DNA from: Chloroflexi bacterium B3_Chlor
Lineage (GTDB): Bacteria; Chloroflexota; Anaerolineae; UBA7937; B3-Chlor
Assembly (NCBI GenBank): GCA_005223035.1
Contig: NJBK01000024.1
Location: 1-44,110, forward strand
Direction: 5' to 3'
Length of the DNA stretch: 44,110 bases
Shown here: positions 21,712-30,750 of the stretch, in pieces
How positions within the stretch are numbered: position 1 is the first letter of the stretch
Layout: every line of letters starts with the position of its first letter
Notes under the pieces: model-generated
Seen by the model: the letters and a program-made list of their open reading frames with translations, nothing else
Databases searched by the model: none
Told to the model about the DNA's origin: nothing
Position numbers and translations under genes: made by a program

Positions 21712-23406
21712 TCAGCTACTCAGAAGTAGAAGTGTGACCAAGGTGGCGAACAGCAGAATCCAGCCCAACGAATGTCTCCCCTCGAAGAACCCTCCCAACT
21801 GTTCCAAGACTGTGGCTATCCGGTGCGCTGTCCAGTCCAGGGCGCGATATAGCCAGCCCATTTCGGCGATCATCTGGAGTGTCTCCAGGGAGATACCTGC
21901 CTTGGTCACGATGATCTCCCCCTTACGGTACATCAGGTATCCCAGTAGGAGCGATAGCAGTGTGCCGGCAAGAAGAACCAGAGAAGAGGATGGCTCTCGC
22001 GCGTAGATCAGGTCTGGTAGGGCGGGCAGGATGGGGAGCGCAGTAGGCAGTCCTACCACGCGCTCTATCAATGGAGGATGCAGACCCAGGATCAGCAGAA
22101 CGATAGCCAAGCCGCTCATGCTGGCCAGCAGCAGAGGCCTTGTCGCGGTCTGGTCTGTGCCTGGAGAAGTAGGTTCCAGAAACATCTTCGATAGGGGGGC
22201 CAGAAGAAAGCTGTTACTTAGCAGACTCAGAAGAATGAGGGGGCCAAGGCCTAGGTCCCACAGGGACTCGTAGAGGAGCCAGCGGCTTACGAACCCCAGT
22301 GTGAGAGGGGTACCCACTAATGCGGCAACGGCCAAGAATGTGCAGCTTCGCGTCCAGAGGCCATAGGGATGTGGCATCGGGTCGCGGGAAGTCATATGGC
22401 CTAGAAAGAGGAGGCTCAGAGCCAGGGTCAGGCTGATGACCTGCGAGGATATGATGGCCACGGAATATGGTGCGGAGATGGCGCTCGCGAGGGTCAGATA
22501 GCCCACCTGATTGAGGACTATGTAGGAGGCAGATCTCCTCAGACTCGACTCAAACCAGAGAGGAAATGGACTCAGGACGAGAGCCAAGCTTCCCAAGAAC
22601 AGGGCCACTTCCTTTCCTGGCAGAGTTGCTACAGACGCCAAGGTGAGCATCCGAGCCAGCAAATACCCACCCGCGCTCAAGGGAGTGACGTACCATACGA
22701 TTAGGGTAGGGAGACTCATCTCCACGTCGACGGGCAGGGCAACGAACGCCGGATACAGGCCCAGGCGCATCAGGGCGGCCAGCATGGCAAGGGAGATGAC
22801 CTTTGTGGGGAGGGGCGTTGCTTGGAGAGACAGGGACGCCCCTCGCGCCTCGAGCAGGAGAAGTGCGGCTAAAAACAGGGCCATTCCGGCGAGGTAGTTG
22901 ATGAGCAGCAACCTGATACCCATTCGAGAGGCTGCCTTTCCGCGGTGCAGGAAGGCAGTGAGGAACAGCAGCGCCAGGTCAAGGAAACCCCAGCTGAAGC
23001 AAAGGGTGACCAGGTCGGCTGAGAGGATGAGGCTGACTCCCCCGGCGGCCAGCAGAAAGATGGCGCCGAAAGGATGACCACGCTCATCCTCCGGGATGAG
23101 GAAAGCACTCTGCGAGATGATCGCTACCAGAGTTGTGAGGCCTATCAGCGAGACGAAGAGAAGTGCGAAGTTGTCCACATAGTAGCCGAGCTGCACACCG
23201 AAGAGGGGCGCAGGGCGCCAGACGGAGAAGTTGACGGTGTTTGGCTGATAGCGGTAGAGGAGTAGGGAGAAGAGAAGGAAACTGCCTGCCAGGATGGCGG
23301 CCAAGACGTTGGTGATCTGAACGCGGGCTGTCCTCTTCGTCAGCGGCAGCAGGACCGCTCCGAGAAGGAGGATGATCACGGGTAAGAGGGGTGTTGCGAG
23401 GGGCAT
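21712..23406 (-). CDS. NuoL/NuoM-like proton-conducting membrane subunit
   Basis: A 564-residue protein with about 14-15 membrane helices, of the NuoL/M antiporter-like family. VNFSVWRPAPLFGVQLGYYV with DNFALLFVSLIGL is the usual N-terminal segment. ALMRLGLYPAFVALPVDVEM corresponds to the helix 7 region (normally KxxxxPFHxWLP), with Arg for Lys and PAF for PFH. YIVLNQVGYL and GFVSRWLLYESLWD follow. The helix 5 Glu of the G-W-E motif is not apparent (FSWGFLDLALLFL). It is thus a divergent member with several changed proton-path residues. ATG 23406 follows AGGAG. It is the first gene of the module; no hydrophilic NADH, quinone, Fe-S or hydrogenase subunits are near. Confidence 0.78.
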   Translation of the reverse strand: MPLATPLLPVIILLLGAVLLPLTKRTARVQITNVLAAILAGSFLLFSLLLYRYQPNTVNFSVWRPAPLFGVQLGYYVDNFALLFVSLIGLTTLVAIISQSAFLIPEDERGHPFGAIFLLAAGGVSLILSADLVTLCFSWGFLDLALLFLTAFLHRGKAASRMGIRLLLINYLAGMALFLAALLLLEARGASLSLQATPLPTKVISLAMLAALMRLGLYPAFVALPVDVEMSLPTLIVWYVTPLSAGGYLLARMLTLASVATLPGKEVALFLGSLALVLSPFPLWFESSLRRSASYIVLNQVGYLTLASAISAPYSVAIISSQVISLTLALSLLFLGHMTSRDPMPHPYGLWTRSCTFLAVAALVGTPLTLGFVSRWLLYESLWDLGLGPLILLSLLSNSFLLAPLSKMFLEPTSPGTDQTATRPLLLASMSGLAIVLLILGLHPPLIERVVGLPTALPILPALPDLIYAREPSSSLVLLAGTLLSLLLGYLMYRKGEIIVTKAGISLETLQMIAEMGWLYRALDWTAHRIATVLEQLGGFFEGRHSLGWILLFATLVTLLLLSS

Positions 23407-23481
23407 TTTCTCTCCTGTGGCAGGCAATCGATGGAATTTTAGGATAGGTTGTGGGGTTTGTCAATGGGAGCATGGTGCCTG

Positions 23482-23904
23482 TCACAGGAATTTGCACATT
23501 TGACACATGTCCACGCCGTGCAGGTCCCGACGCAGAACCCCTTCTACGACATACCCCTGATTCTCATAGAACCGCTGGGCTTGGGAGTTCAAGTACGTCT
23601 TCAAGCCAATCTTGTGACATCCCTCACGGCGACAAACCTCCTCGACACGCGCCAAGAGGGCGCTGCCTATGCCATGTTCCCGATGGTGTCCGGCAGTTAT
23701 GATCTGCGATAGCTTTCCTAGGCCGGCTTCGATCTTGAACACCGCTGCCCCTACGATGCCCTCATCCTCGTAAGCTGCCAAGGCATAGCGCTGAACATCC
23801 CACATCGCCGGATCGTAACGTCCGAAGATGCGCTCGTCTACCGGCTTCCATTCACGGTCCAAGAAGCCCTCTATCTCCTGCCGGCCCACCTCGAGGATCT
23901 CCAC
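23482..23904 (-). CDS. GNAT-family N-acetyltransferase
   Basis: A 140-residue protein with the GNAT fold: ALAAYEDEGIVGAAVFKIEA, then the acetyl-CoA loop HHREHGIGSALLARVEEVC (R-x-x-G-I-G), CHKIGLKTYLNSQAQRFYEN and QGYVVEGVLRRDLHGVD. The length is normal and the acetyl-CoA motif is intact. It starts at GTG 23904 behind GGAGG. The substrate, a small-molecule amine or a protein N terminus, cannot be told. It lies between the TlyA gene and the membrane module on the same strand, 44 bases after tlyA, and could be co-transcribed with tlyA. Confidence 0.85.
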   Translation of the reverse strand: MEILEVGRQEIEGFLDREWKPVDERIFGRYDPAMWDVQRYALAAYEDEGIVGAAVFKIEAGLGKLSQIITAGHHREHGIGSALLARVEEVCRREGCHKIGLKTYLNSQAQRFYENQGYVVEGVLRRDLHGVDMCQMCKFL

Positions 23905-23948
23905 ACTTCCTCCCTTATGTGTCCGACCATTTTCCAGCCGGATGGTGG

Positions 23949-24740
23949 TCAGAGGGATTCCGCCTCCACCAGGGAGGCGGAGATGGCTTCGTCGATAGCG
24001 ATGTTCTCCTGCTGCTCATCCCGGCTCAGATACACGAAGAACTCCACATTTCCCGCGGGCCCCCTCAGGGGAGAGGGGGTGAGCCCCCGTACTCGCAGTC
24101 CCTCGGACATTGCCCACTCTGCAGCCTTCTCCAAGACCTGACGGTGGACAGCGGGGTCCTTTACCACCCCGCCTCTACCAACCTGCTCCCGTGCCGCCTC
24201 GAACTGGGGCTTGACCAGGGCCACAACTTCGCCCTCGGATTGCAGCAGATTCACCACCCGAGGGAGCACCAGCCTCAAGGAGATGAAGGCCACATCGATG
24301 GTGGCTAGATCTACGGGATCAGCCAAGTCTTCCAGGTAACGGATGTTCGTTCGATCTAGGACAACCACTCGCGGATCCTGGCGCAATCGCCAGGCCAACT
24401 GGCCGTATCCGACGTCAATAGCATAGACTCTAAGTGCTCCCCGTTGCAACAGACAGTCGGTGAATCCGCCGGTGGAGGCCCCGACGTCAGCTACGGTCTT
24501 TCCCGTAACATCTACCTGAAAGCGGTCCAAAGCGTGCTCCAGCTTGATCCCGCCCCGACTGACATAGGGCAACCCCTCACGGATGATCAGGTCAGCGCCC
24601 TCAGGGACTTTGTTTCCTGGTTTGTCCACAACACGGTCGTCCACCAAGACCTGACCGGCCATGATCAGGCGCTGGGCCCTCTGGAGACTCTCAACCAGGC
24701 CTCTCTCCACGAGCAGGATGTCCAGGCGCGTCTTTCGCAT
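23949..24740 (-). CDS. tlyA: TlyA-family rRNA 2'-O-methyltransferase
   Basis: A 263-residue protein with an N-terminal S4 RNA-binding domain (KTRLDILLVERGLVESLQRA, GQVLVDDRVVDKPG) and an FtsJ-like methyltransferase domain: VTGKTVADVGASTGGFTDCL is the SAM motif, then YAIDVGYGQLAW and VALVKPQFE. TlyA proteins methylate ribose positions in 16S and 23S rRNA and some act as hemolysin-like factors. ATG 24740 is chosen because the S4 domain begins there; an extension back to 24797 would overlap the divergent promoter and has no family support. The intergenic space of 75 bases contains the promoter of the divergent UbiA pair. Confidence 0.9.
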   Translation of the reverse strand: MRKTRLDILLVERGLVESLQRAQRLIMAGQVLVDDRVVDKPGNKVPEGADLIIREGLPYVSRGGIKLEHALDRFQVDVTGKTVADVGASTGGFTDCLLQRGALRVYAIDVGYGQLAWRLRQDPRVVVLDRTNIRYLEDLADPVDLATIDVAFISLRLVLPRVVNLLQSEGEVVALVKPQFEAAREQVGRGGVVKDPAVHRQVLEKAAEWAMSEGLRVRGLTPSPLRGPAGNVEFFVYLSRDEQQENIAIDEAISASLVEAESL

Positions 24741-24779
24741 GACTCTAAGGTAAACCTGCCCACAGGAAAAGTCAAACGG

Positions 24780-24808
24780 TTGACTGTTGCGGGGCAATAG
24801 GTTATTAT
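24780..24808 (+). promoter_or_regulatory. Sigma-70 promoter of the UbiA pair
   Basis: TTGACT (24780-24785) and TATTAT (24803-24808) are 17 bases apart. Transcription would start near 24815, essentially at ATG 24816, so the first gene may be translated from a leaderless mRNA. Confidence 0.65.
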
Positions 24809-24815
24809 GTTTTCC

Positions 24816-25685
24816 ATGTTTAGACAGTTGTTGATCACCATGCGTCCCAAGCAGTGGACGAAGAACGTCTTCATCTTCGCGGCCTTGCTTTTTGACATCA
24901 AGCTGCTCGATGTCACCTATGTGGGCAGGACCACCTTGGCCTTCATCCTCTTCTGCATCCTCTCAGGCTCTGTATACCTGATCAACGATCTGACAGATAT
25001 TGACAAGGACCGACAGCATCCTGTCAAGCGCAACCGTCCGCTGCCATGCGGTAAACTGAGCAAATCGTGGGCCGTGAGAGCGGCCATCGTCCTTCCCATC
25101 ATTGCTCTCTCTTTGTCATTCCTTCTTCAGCCGCTGTTTGGCCTCATTGCTCTGGTTTACTTCGTGATCCAGTTGTTCTACTCTTTCGGCTTGAAAGACG
25201 TCGTCATTCTGGATGTCTTGATCATAGCTGCTGGTTTCGTTCTGCGTGTGGCTGCTGGTTCGGCGGTGGCCGAGGCGGAAAGGTTCTCGCCCTGGCTCTA
25301 CGTGTGCATAACACTGCTGGCCCTCTTCTTGGCGCTGGGCAAACGGCGGAACGAACTGCTCCTGCTTGAAGCCAGCGCCCTTGGGCATCGTAAGGTGCTG
25401 CAAGAGTACTCCCCGCAGTTGCTGGACGAGATGGTGGCGTTGGTGACGTCGTCGACGGTGATAGCCTATTCTCTCTACACGTTCTCGGCTGAGAACCTCC
25501 CTCCCAACAAGAGCATGATGCTGACCATTCCCTTTTTTCTGTACAGCATCTTTCGTTACCTTTATCTCATCTACCAGAAGAATCTGGGCGGCAGCCCCGA
25601 AGAGATACTCATCAGAGATGTCCCATTTGTCATCAGTAACCTGTGCTGGGGCATCACGGTGGTGTTGATTCTGTACATCTTCTAG
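24816..25685 (+). CDS. UbiA-family decaprenyl-phosphate phosphoribosyltransferase-like enzyme
   Basis: A 289-residue, roughly nine-helix UbiA-superfamily protein. RPKQWTKNVFIF at the N terminus and NDLTDIDKDRQHPVKRNRP (57-75), the aspartate-rich Mg-diphosphate site, are typical of the subgroup that transfers phosphoribose from PRPP to polyprenyl phosphate (Rv3806c-like). A second aspartate region is YSFGLKDVVILDVL. SPWLYVCITLLALFLALGKRR is also characteristic. ATG 24816 is preferred over ATG 24807, which lies inside the -10 box, and it aligns residue for residue with the paralog's start. There is no ribosome binding site, consistent with a leaderless mRNA. The acceptor lipid and downstream arabinose-type pathway are not visible. 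Confidence 0.82.
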   Translation: MFRQLLITMRPKQWTKNVFIFAALLFDIKLLDVTYVGRTTLAFILFCILSGSVYLINDLTDIDKDRQHPVKRNRPLPCGKLSKSWAVRAAIVLPIIALSLSFLLQPLFGLIALVYFVIQLFYSFGLKDVVILDVLIIAAGFVLRVAAGSAVAEAERFSPWLYVCITLLALFLALGKRRNELLLLEASALGHRKVLQEYSPQLLDEMVALVTSSTVIAYSLYTFSAENLPPNKSMMLTIPFFLYSIFRYLYLIYQKNLGGSPEEILIRDVPFVISNLCWGITVVLILYIF

Positions 25686-25696
25686 GAGCGGATGAA

Positions 25697-26566
25697 TTGG
25701 TCAGAGAGCTGATCATCGCCATGCATCCCAGACGGTGGCTGAAGAACCTGTTCATGTTCACAGCCTTGGTGTTTGGAATGAAATTCGCCATCCCTAGCTT
25801 GGTAGCCCGATCAGTGGGGGCTTTCTTCTGTCTGTGTCTTCTCTCCAGCGCTGCTTACCTGATCAACGATGTGGTGGACGCGGAGAGAGACAAGCACCAT
25901 CCGAGGAAACAGGATCGGCCCCTGGCGGCGGGAAGGCTAAAGAGGTCCTGGGCGTTGGGGGGGGTGATCGTCCTGGCGTCAGTCAGCCTGGTGGTTGCCG
26001 TCATTCTGGATCATCGCTTCGCCCTGGTGGCCGTGGCGTTCTTTGTAGTCGAGGTCGCCTATTCCTTGGTGTTTAGAAGTTTCGTGATCCTGGATGTCCT
26101 AGCCATAGCTGCGGCCTTCATCTTGAGGGTCATGGCTGGCTCGGTGGTCGCAGGTGCTACCACATTCTCACCGTGGCTCTATGTGTGTGGCAGCTTCCTG
26201 GCGCTGTTTCTGGCACTGTGTAAGCGACGCCAGGAGCTGATAGTGCTGGGAGACCTCGCTCCCAAGCATCGCAAGGTGCTCACGGACTACAGTTCTCCCC
26301 TTCTCGTAGAGATGATCGCGGTAGTCACTTCCTCCACAGTCATCGCCTACTCGCTTTACACTTTCTGGGGCGCTCACGTGCCTGAGAACAAGAGCATGAT
26401 GCTCACCATCCCCTTCGTCCTATATGGCATCTTTCGCTATCTGCTGCTGATGCAACGTCGGGACCTGCCGGGCACCCCGGAGGAGATGCTGATCAAGGAT
26501 CCCCCGCTGGTGATCAATAACCTGCTCTGGGGCGTTGCCGTGTTAGCCATCCTCTATCTGTTCTAG
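25697..26566 (+). CDS. Second UbiA-family phosphoribosyltransferase-like enzyme (tandem paralog)
   Basis: Also exactly 289 residues, and colinear without gaps with the preceding gene: RPKQWTKNVF there is HPRRWLKNLF here, and NDVVDAERDKHHPRKQDRP again carries the Mg-binding aspartates. The second half is strikingly similar (VTSSTVIAYSLYTF and NKSMMLTIPF are shared). The start is TTG 25697, supported by AGGAG at 25684-25688 with 8-base spacing and by perfect alignment of MVRELIIAM with MFRQLLITM of the paralog. It begins 11 bases after the paralog's stop, so the pair is an operon. Divergence shows in the substrate-facing loops, which may mean different acceptors. Confidence 0.82.
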   Translation: MVRELIIAMHPRRWLKNLFMFTALVFGMKFAIPSLVARSVGAFFCLCLLSSAAYLINDVVDAERDKHHPRKQDRPLAAGRLKRSWALGGVIVLASVSLVVAVILDHRFALVAVAFFVVEVAYSLVFRSFVILDVLAIAAAFILRVMAGSVVAGATTFSPWLYVCGSFLALFLALCKRRQELIVLGDLAPKHRKVLTDYSSPLLVEMIAVVTSSTVIAYSLYTFWGAHVPENKSMMLTIPFVLYGIFRYLLLMQRRDLPGTPEEMLIKDPPLVINNLLWGVAVLAILYLF

Positions 26567-26654
26567 CTCACAGCGCGAGACAGACCCACGCTTCACAGGG
26601 CTTGATGACTTCGAGAGGCAATTCTCCGAGTTGGAGAGAAGTCGGAAAAGAAAA

Positions 26655-26680
26655 AAGCGCCGTGCCGAGGCACGGCGCTT
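26655..26680 (-). terminator. Intrinsic terminator of the ribosomal superoperon
   Basis: A near-perfect 11-12 bp GC-rich stem (AAGCGCCGTGCC / GGCACGGCGCTT) with a tiny loop. On the minus strand it is followed by six T, C and four T. It lies 10 bases after the rpsI stop. On the plus strand there is no T-run, so it probably also shields, but does not efficiently end, the UbiA transcript. Confidence 0.9.
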
Positions 26681-26689
26681 GAGGGTGGG

Positions 26690-27427
26690 CTACCGTTTCG
26701 TGTATTGAGGTGCCTTCCTGGCCCTCTTGAGACCAGGCTTCTTCCGCTCTTTCATACGGGGGTCTCGAGTCAAGGATCCTTCTTTGCGTAGTGTGCGGCG
26801 CAGTTCTGGGTTCGCCTTCGTCAAGGCTCTGGCGATACCATGTCGGATGGCTCCAGCCTGTCCGGAGATGCCGCCCCCCTGGACCTTGACCGTTATCCTG
26901 AACATATCTTGCGTGGCGGTCACTTGCAGCGGTCTCTTGAGGTGCACCACGTCGGTGCCACGAGGGAAGTACTGATCCACTGGCTTGTCGTTGACGGTTA
27001 TTGCAGGTTCTTTGGACGGGTAGAGACGCACTTGTGCACTGGCCGTCTTTCGTCGCCCGGTGCCGTAGTAATACATGTCCGTTCCTAGAGACAACTCGTC
27101 CACCAAATCGGGCATATCGGTAATCATCTCACTGGGCTCGGCAGCCTCTGGCCGAGATGGTTCCTCGTCCGCAGCTTCTCCCTCGCCCAAGACCTCGATT
27201 TCCTCATCTGGGTGCGCTTCGACGGCCTCCACCCTGTCAGGCGCCTCTTCTTCCGCTGATGGTGGCGCCGCTACTCCCGCAGCTTCGACGGCTTCGGCCA
27301 CCTCCACGTCTTCTGATTCTCTGGCCTCTGTCGGCTCACTTGCGTCGGCAGCCTGTGGTGCTTCGTCCAAGGCTTCGTTCTCTTCTGGCGCTTCCGCTGC
27401 CTGTGAAACATCGGTCTTTTCCGCCAC
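26690..27427 (-). CDS. rpsI: Ribosomal protein S9 with long acidic N-terminal extension
   Basis: The 245-residue frame contains a complete S9 in its last ~128 residues (YYGTGRRKTASAQVRLYPSK, VKVQGGGISGQAGAIRHGIA, DPRMKERKKPGLKRARKAPQ, ending YTKR). The first ~117 residues are low-complexity and rich in Glu and Ala (for example EAPEENEALDEAPQAA), without family similarity. GAAGGAGGT precedes the long start, so the extension is probably translated. However, an in-frame ATG at 27076 has AGGA six bases upstream and would give a 128-residue protein of ordinary length. It is the last gene of the superoperon, following rplM by 66 bases. Confidence 0.93.
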   Translation of the reverse strand: MAEKTDVSQAAEAPEENEALDEAPQAADASEPTEARESEDVEVAEAVEAAGVAAPPSAEEEAPDRVEAVEAHPDEEIEVLGEGEAADEEPSRPEAAEPSEMITDMPDLVDELSLGTDMYYYGTGRRKTASAQVRLYPSKEPAITVNDKPVDQYFPRGTDVVHLKRPLQVTATQDMFRITVKVQGGGISGQAGAIRHGIARALTKANPELRRTLRKEGSLTRDPRMKERKKPGLKRARKAPQYTKR

Positions 27428-27493
27428 TAGTCATGACCTCCTTCTATGCAGTTCGGGATGCAGATACACTGGCATGCACTAAGTGATAGAGCT

Positions 27494-27922
27494 TCACCAC
27501 TGTAAAGGTTTGGGCTGCTGGGCCTGGTGAGGATGGGCCTCGCCTGCATAGACCTTCAGCTTTCTCATTGTGGCACGGCCCAACCTGTTGTGAGGCAGCA
27601 TGCCCTTCACCGCGGAACGAATTACACGCGAGGGGTGCCTCTTCAGTTGCTCCCGCAAGGTGATGCTCTTCAACCCACCGGGATAACCCGAATGGCGATG
27701 GTAGATCTTCTGATCCAGTTTCTTGCCCGTCACGTGGACCTTTTCAGCATTAATGACGATGACGTAATCTCCAGTGTCCAGATGAGGGGCATAGATGGGC
27801 TTGTGCTTCCCCCTCAAGACCTGCGCTATCTCCGAAGCCAGCCGTCCCAGAGTCTGACCCTCGGCGTCCACTAGATACCACTCGCGATTGATGTCCGAAG
27901 GCTTCGTGGAATGCGTTTTCAT
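27494..27922 (-). CDS. rplM: Ribosomal protein L13
   Basis: A 142-residue L13 of ordinary length. It shows [27 protein letters not shown]-like [31 protein letters not shown] and [13 protein letters not shown]. It assembles early on the 23S rRNA of the large subunit. It lies between truA (10 bases) and rpsI, the usual L13-S9 pair placed at the end of the alpha operon. Confidence 0.97.
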   Translation of the reverse strand: MKTHSTKPSDINREWYLVDAEGQTLGRLASEIAQVLRGKHKPIYAPHLDTGDYVIVINAEKVHVTGKKLDQKIYHRHSGYPGGLKSITLREQLKRHPSRVIRSAVKGMLPHNRLGRATMRKLKVYAGEAHPHQAQQPKPLQW

Positions 27923-27932
27923 TCTTACTACC

Positions 27933-28700
27933 TCAGTAGTTCACTCTCACCAAACAAAGGCCGTGCGGTGGAGCTGGCGAGCCAGCCAGACTCCTGTCTC
28001 TGGCCTGGAAAATCTCTTTCACATTCACGGGAGAGAGCGCTCCTCGGCCAACCAGCACTAGGGTGCCAACGATGCTGCGTACCATCCGTCGCAGAAAGGC
28101 GTTGGCCGTTAAGTCAACATAGATGTGTGTCCCCCCCCTGAAACAACTGGCGTGCACAATCTTCCGCACGGTACTATCTCCCTGAGTTGGCTGACCGAAG
28201 GAGGAGAAGTCATGGGTTCCAACCAGATATGCCAATGCCTTCCTCATGGCCGCCTCATCCAGGGGCTGAGCGTGGTGGTAAGCGTACCGGGCCTCCAGTG
28301 GCGAGCGGACCTCCTGGTTCAGAATGGTGTACCGATATTCTCGTGTTACCGCGCTGAAACGGGCGTGAAAGTCAGAGGGGGCAACAGCCATTTCTCTGAT
28401 AGCGACGTCATCCGATACCAGGGCGTTGAAAGCCCTATCCAGTTCCTTCAGGGATCGCTTCCACCCAGTGAGAAAGTGGACCACCTGACCCTTTGCGTGA
28501 ACGCCAGCGTCCGTGCGCCCAGCTCCCACAATCTTGGTTCTCTGTTGCGTGACCTCGGCCAAGGCACGTTCCACCTCTCCTTGGATCGTCAGTTGGCTCG
28601 GTTGCTGCTGAAAACCTGCGTATCTTGTGCCATCGTATTCAACGACGGCTTTGATCTTGCGGGTTCCAGATGTAGATTCTCGGGTCCTCTGTCCGTACAT
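27933..28700 (-). CDS. truA: tRNA pseudouridine(38-40) synthase TruA
   Basis: A 255-residue TruA. It shows [15 protein letters not shown], the catalytic Asp in [47 protein letters not shown] and [15 protein letters not shown]. It isomerises uridines 38-40 in tRNA anticodon arms. ATG 28700 begins 1 base after the rplQ stop, indicating coupling. About 12 residues ([12 protein letters not shown]) precede the conserved first strand. An upstream in-frame start lies inside rplQ and was rejected. Confidence 0.96.
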   Translation of the reverse strand: MYGQRTRESTSGTRKIKAVVEYDGTRYAGFQQQPSQLTIQGEVERALAEVTQQRTKIVGAGRTDAGVHAKGQVVHFLTGWKRSLKELDRAFNALVSDDVAIREMAVAPSDFHARFSAVTREYRYTILNQEVRSPLEARYAYHHAQPLDEAAMRKALAYLVGTHDFSSFGQPTQGDSTVRKIVHASCFRGGTHIYVDLTANAFLRRMVRSIVGTLVLVGRGALSPVNVKEIFQARDRSLAGSPAPPHGLCLVRVNY

Positions 28701-28701
28701 C

Positions 28702-29070
28702 TCACTCCACGAGCTCCAGGATAGCCATGGGAGCGGCATCACCCTGGCGGGGACCCAGCTTGATGATCCGTGTGTACCCACCAGGACGGTCTACGTATTC
28801 TGGGGCTATGGTCTCGAACAACTCCTGCACAACTTCTTTGTCGGTGATGGTACGCAGCACCTGTCGTCGCTCGTGAACGTCGTTGTCCTTGTCCAAGGAG
28901 CGCTTGGCCACGGTTATCAGCTTCTCAGCCTCTGCGCGCACCGCCTTGGCTTTGGCCTCTGTGGTCTTTATCCTTCGGTGACGGAATAGTTCCGTGATAA
29001 GGTTTCTGAATAGCGCCCGTCGGTGGCCGCTGGAACGCTTCAGCCTATGGCCTGCTACCCTATGTCTCAT
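28702..29070 (-). CDS. rplQ: Ribosomal protein L17
   Basis: A 122-residue L17 with the conserved start [20 protein letters not shown] and central [20 protein letters not shown], and an ending [20 protein letters not shown]. It overlaps the 3' end of rpoA by 11 bases, so translation is probably coupled to it. Normal partner of rpoA in the alpha operon. Confidence 0.97.
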   Translation of the reverse strand: MRHRVAGHRLKRSSGHRRALFRNLITELFRHRRIKTTEAKAKAVRAEAEKLITVAKRSLDKDNDVHERRQVLRTITDKEVVQELFETIAPEYVDRPGGYTRIIKLGPRQGDAAPMAILELVE

Positions 29071-30022
29071 CGCTCTCGTCCTCCTGGGGTTCAGGGAGGA
29101 GATTCTTCTCGCTCAGCGCCTGTTTCAATTCCTCCAATGACTTTCGCCCGAAGTTCCTGATAGCCAGGATCTCGTCGTCGCCCTTCTCCAACTTCTCGAG
29201 AATCATGCCCACCTTCGTTATGCCGGCTCGCTTGAGGCAGTTGAAGGCTCGCACCGTTAGGTCAAGTTCCTCGATAGGCATCTCGTATATCCTCGGAGGA
29301 ATGCCTTCTTCCACCATCTCTTCGGCTTCTTCTATCAGAGCTCCCCCGATGTTGGCCACGAGGGAGAAGTGTTTCGCCAGCATCTGGGCCGCCGTACTGA
29401 GAGCTTCCTCAGGCAGGATGGTTCCATCAGTCCAAATATCCAGTTTGAGTTGGTCAAAATCGGTAATCTCGCCTATGCGAACTCGGTCAACCGTGTAGGC
29501 AATCTTCCGAATGGGAGAGAATATGGCATCCACGGGAAGCTGACCGATGGGCAACTCGCCCCGCTCCTCACTGGGGCTATACCCGCGCCCCGTTTCGGCA
29601 ACCATCTCCATTTCGACTTTGGAGTCATTGGAATCCAAAGTCAGTAGGTGAAGCTCAGGGTTAACGATCTCTACCTCGCTAGGGCATTCTATGTCCCCTG
29701 CCGTGACAGTTCCTTCTCCCTCGACCTCAAGTCGCAGTCGTAGAGGCTCATCCCCATGCAGTTTCATCTTGAGTTGTTTGAGGTTCAAAAGCAGAGTCAT
29801 TGTATCCTCTTTGACACCAGGCATGGGCGAGAACTCATGGTGTATGCCATTCGCTCTGACGGAAGTGACTGCTGCTCCTGGCAAGGAAGAAAGGAGAACT
29901 CTACGCAAGGAGTTACCTATCGTAACACCGTAGCCACTCTCAAGGGGCCCGATGATGAAACGCCCGTATCGTTCGGAAATCGCTTCAATCTCTATCTTGG
30001 GCAATACCAGATTGGGCAACAA
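29060..30022 (-). CDS. rpoA: RNA polymerase alpha subunit
   Basis: A 320-residue alpha subunit. The N-terminal dimerisation domain has [20 protein letters not shown] and [20 protein letters not shown]. The C-terminal domain has [18 protein letters not shown] and [12 protein letters not shown], which contact UP elements and activators. An acidic tail ([10 protein letters not shown]) closes it. Order rpsD-rpoA-rplQ is standard. Confidence 0.98.
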   Translation of the reverse strand: MLPNLVLPKIEIEAISERYGRFIIGPLESGYGVTIGNSLRRVLLSSLPGAAVTSVRANGIHHEFSPMPGVKEDTMTLLLNLKQLKMKLHGDEPLRLRLEVEGEGTVTAGDIECPSEVEIVNPELHLLTLDSNDSKVEMEMVAETGRGYSPSEERGELPIGQLPVDAIFSPIRKIAYTVDRVRIGEITDFDQLKLDIWTDGTILPEEALSTAAQMLAKHFSLVANIGGALIEEAEEMVEEGIPPRIYEMPIEELDLTVRAFNCLKRAGITKVGMILEKLEKGDDEILAIRNFGRKSLEELKQALSEKNLLPEPQEDESDET

Positions 30023-30063
30023 CGGCTTCCCTCCTTCAAAAGCTTCCAGTCGCAGAAACTGTC

Positions 30064-30699
30064 CTACCTGCTATAGAATTCAATAATCAATCTCTCATTG
30101 AGCGGCGCTTCGATCTCTTCTCGAGTTGGGAGAGCCAGCACCCGTCCCGATAGAGTGTTGACGTCCACGCTTAGCCATTCTGGCGGGAAGCGGTGTTCCA
30201 TCTCCTGTGGCACGCTCTTGAAATAGGCATTGTTCTTGCTTCTTGCGCGCACGGCTATCTGGTCACCGGGCTTGACCAGACAAGATGGAATATTGGTCTT
30301 CCTTCCATTGACGTCGAAATGCCCGTGCCGTACTAGTTGGCGAGCCTGAGCGCGGGAGCTGGCAAAGCCAAGACGGTACACAGTGTTGTCCAGCCTGCTC
30401 TCCAAGATTTGCAGCAACTCGGCGCCGGTCACCCCCTTGCGCCTTTCAGCCTCTTTGAAATAGCGCCGGAACTGTCTCTCCAACACACCATAGATACGGC
30501 GCGCCTTCTGTTTCTCTCGCAGCTGCGTGCCAAAATCTGTGGTCTTGCGCCGAAATCTGGCTCGACGACCATGCATGCCAGGGGGGTAGGAGCGCTTGTC
30601 GAAAGCACATTTTGCTGTGAAGCACCGATTCCCTTTCAAGAAGAGCTTTCCCCCTTCTCTACGACAAAGCTTACAAACTGGGCCCGTATATCTTGCCAT
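30064..30699 (-). CDS. rpsD: Ribosomal protein S4 (zinc-binding form)
   Basis: A 211-residue S4. Near the N terminus are four Cys (CKLC at 9-12, Cys26, Cys31), so it is the Cys-containing zinc type. It also has [20 protein letters not shown], and the S4 domain around [20 protein letters not shown] and [20 protein letters not shown]. It nucleates 30S assembly and in many bacteria represses its own operon. It lies between rpsK and rpoA. Confidence 0.97.
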   Translation of the reverse strand: MARYTGPVCKLCRREGGKLFLKGNRCFTAKCAFDKRSYPPGMHGRRARFRRKTTDFGTQLREKQKARRIYGVLERQFRRYFKEAERRKGVTGAELLQILESRLDNTVYRLGFASSRAQARQLVRHGHFDVNGRKTNIPSCLVKPGDQIAVRARSKNNAYFKSVPQEMEHRFPPEWLSVDVNTLSGRVLALPTREEIEAPLNERLIIEFYSR

Positions 30700-30750
30700 T
30701 CTATCTCCTCTGGCGAGTCGCTCTCAAGATTGGCTGAGCTAGGCTTGAGA

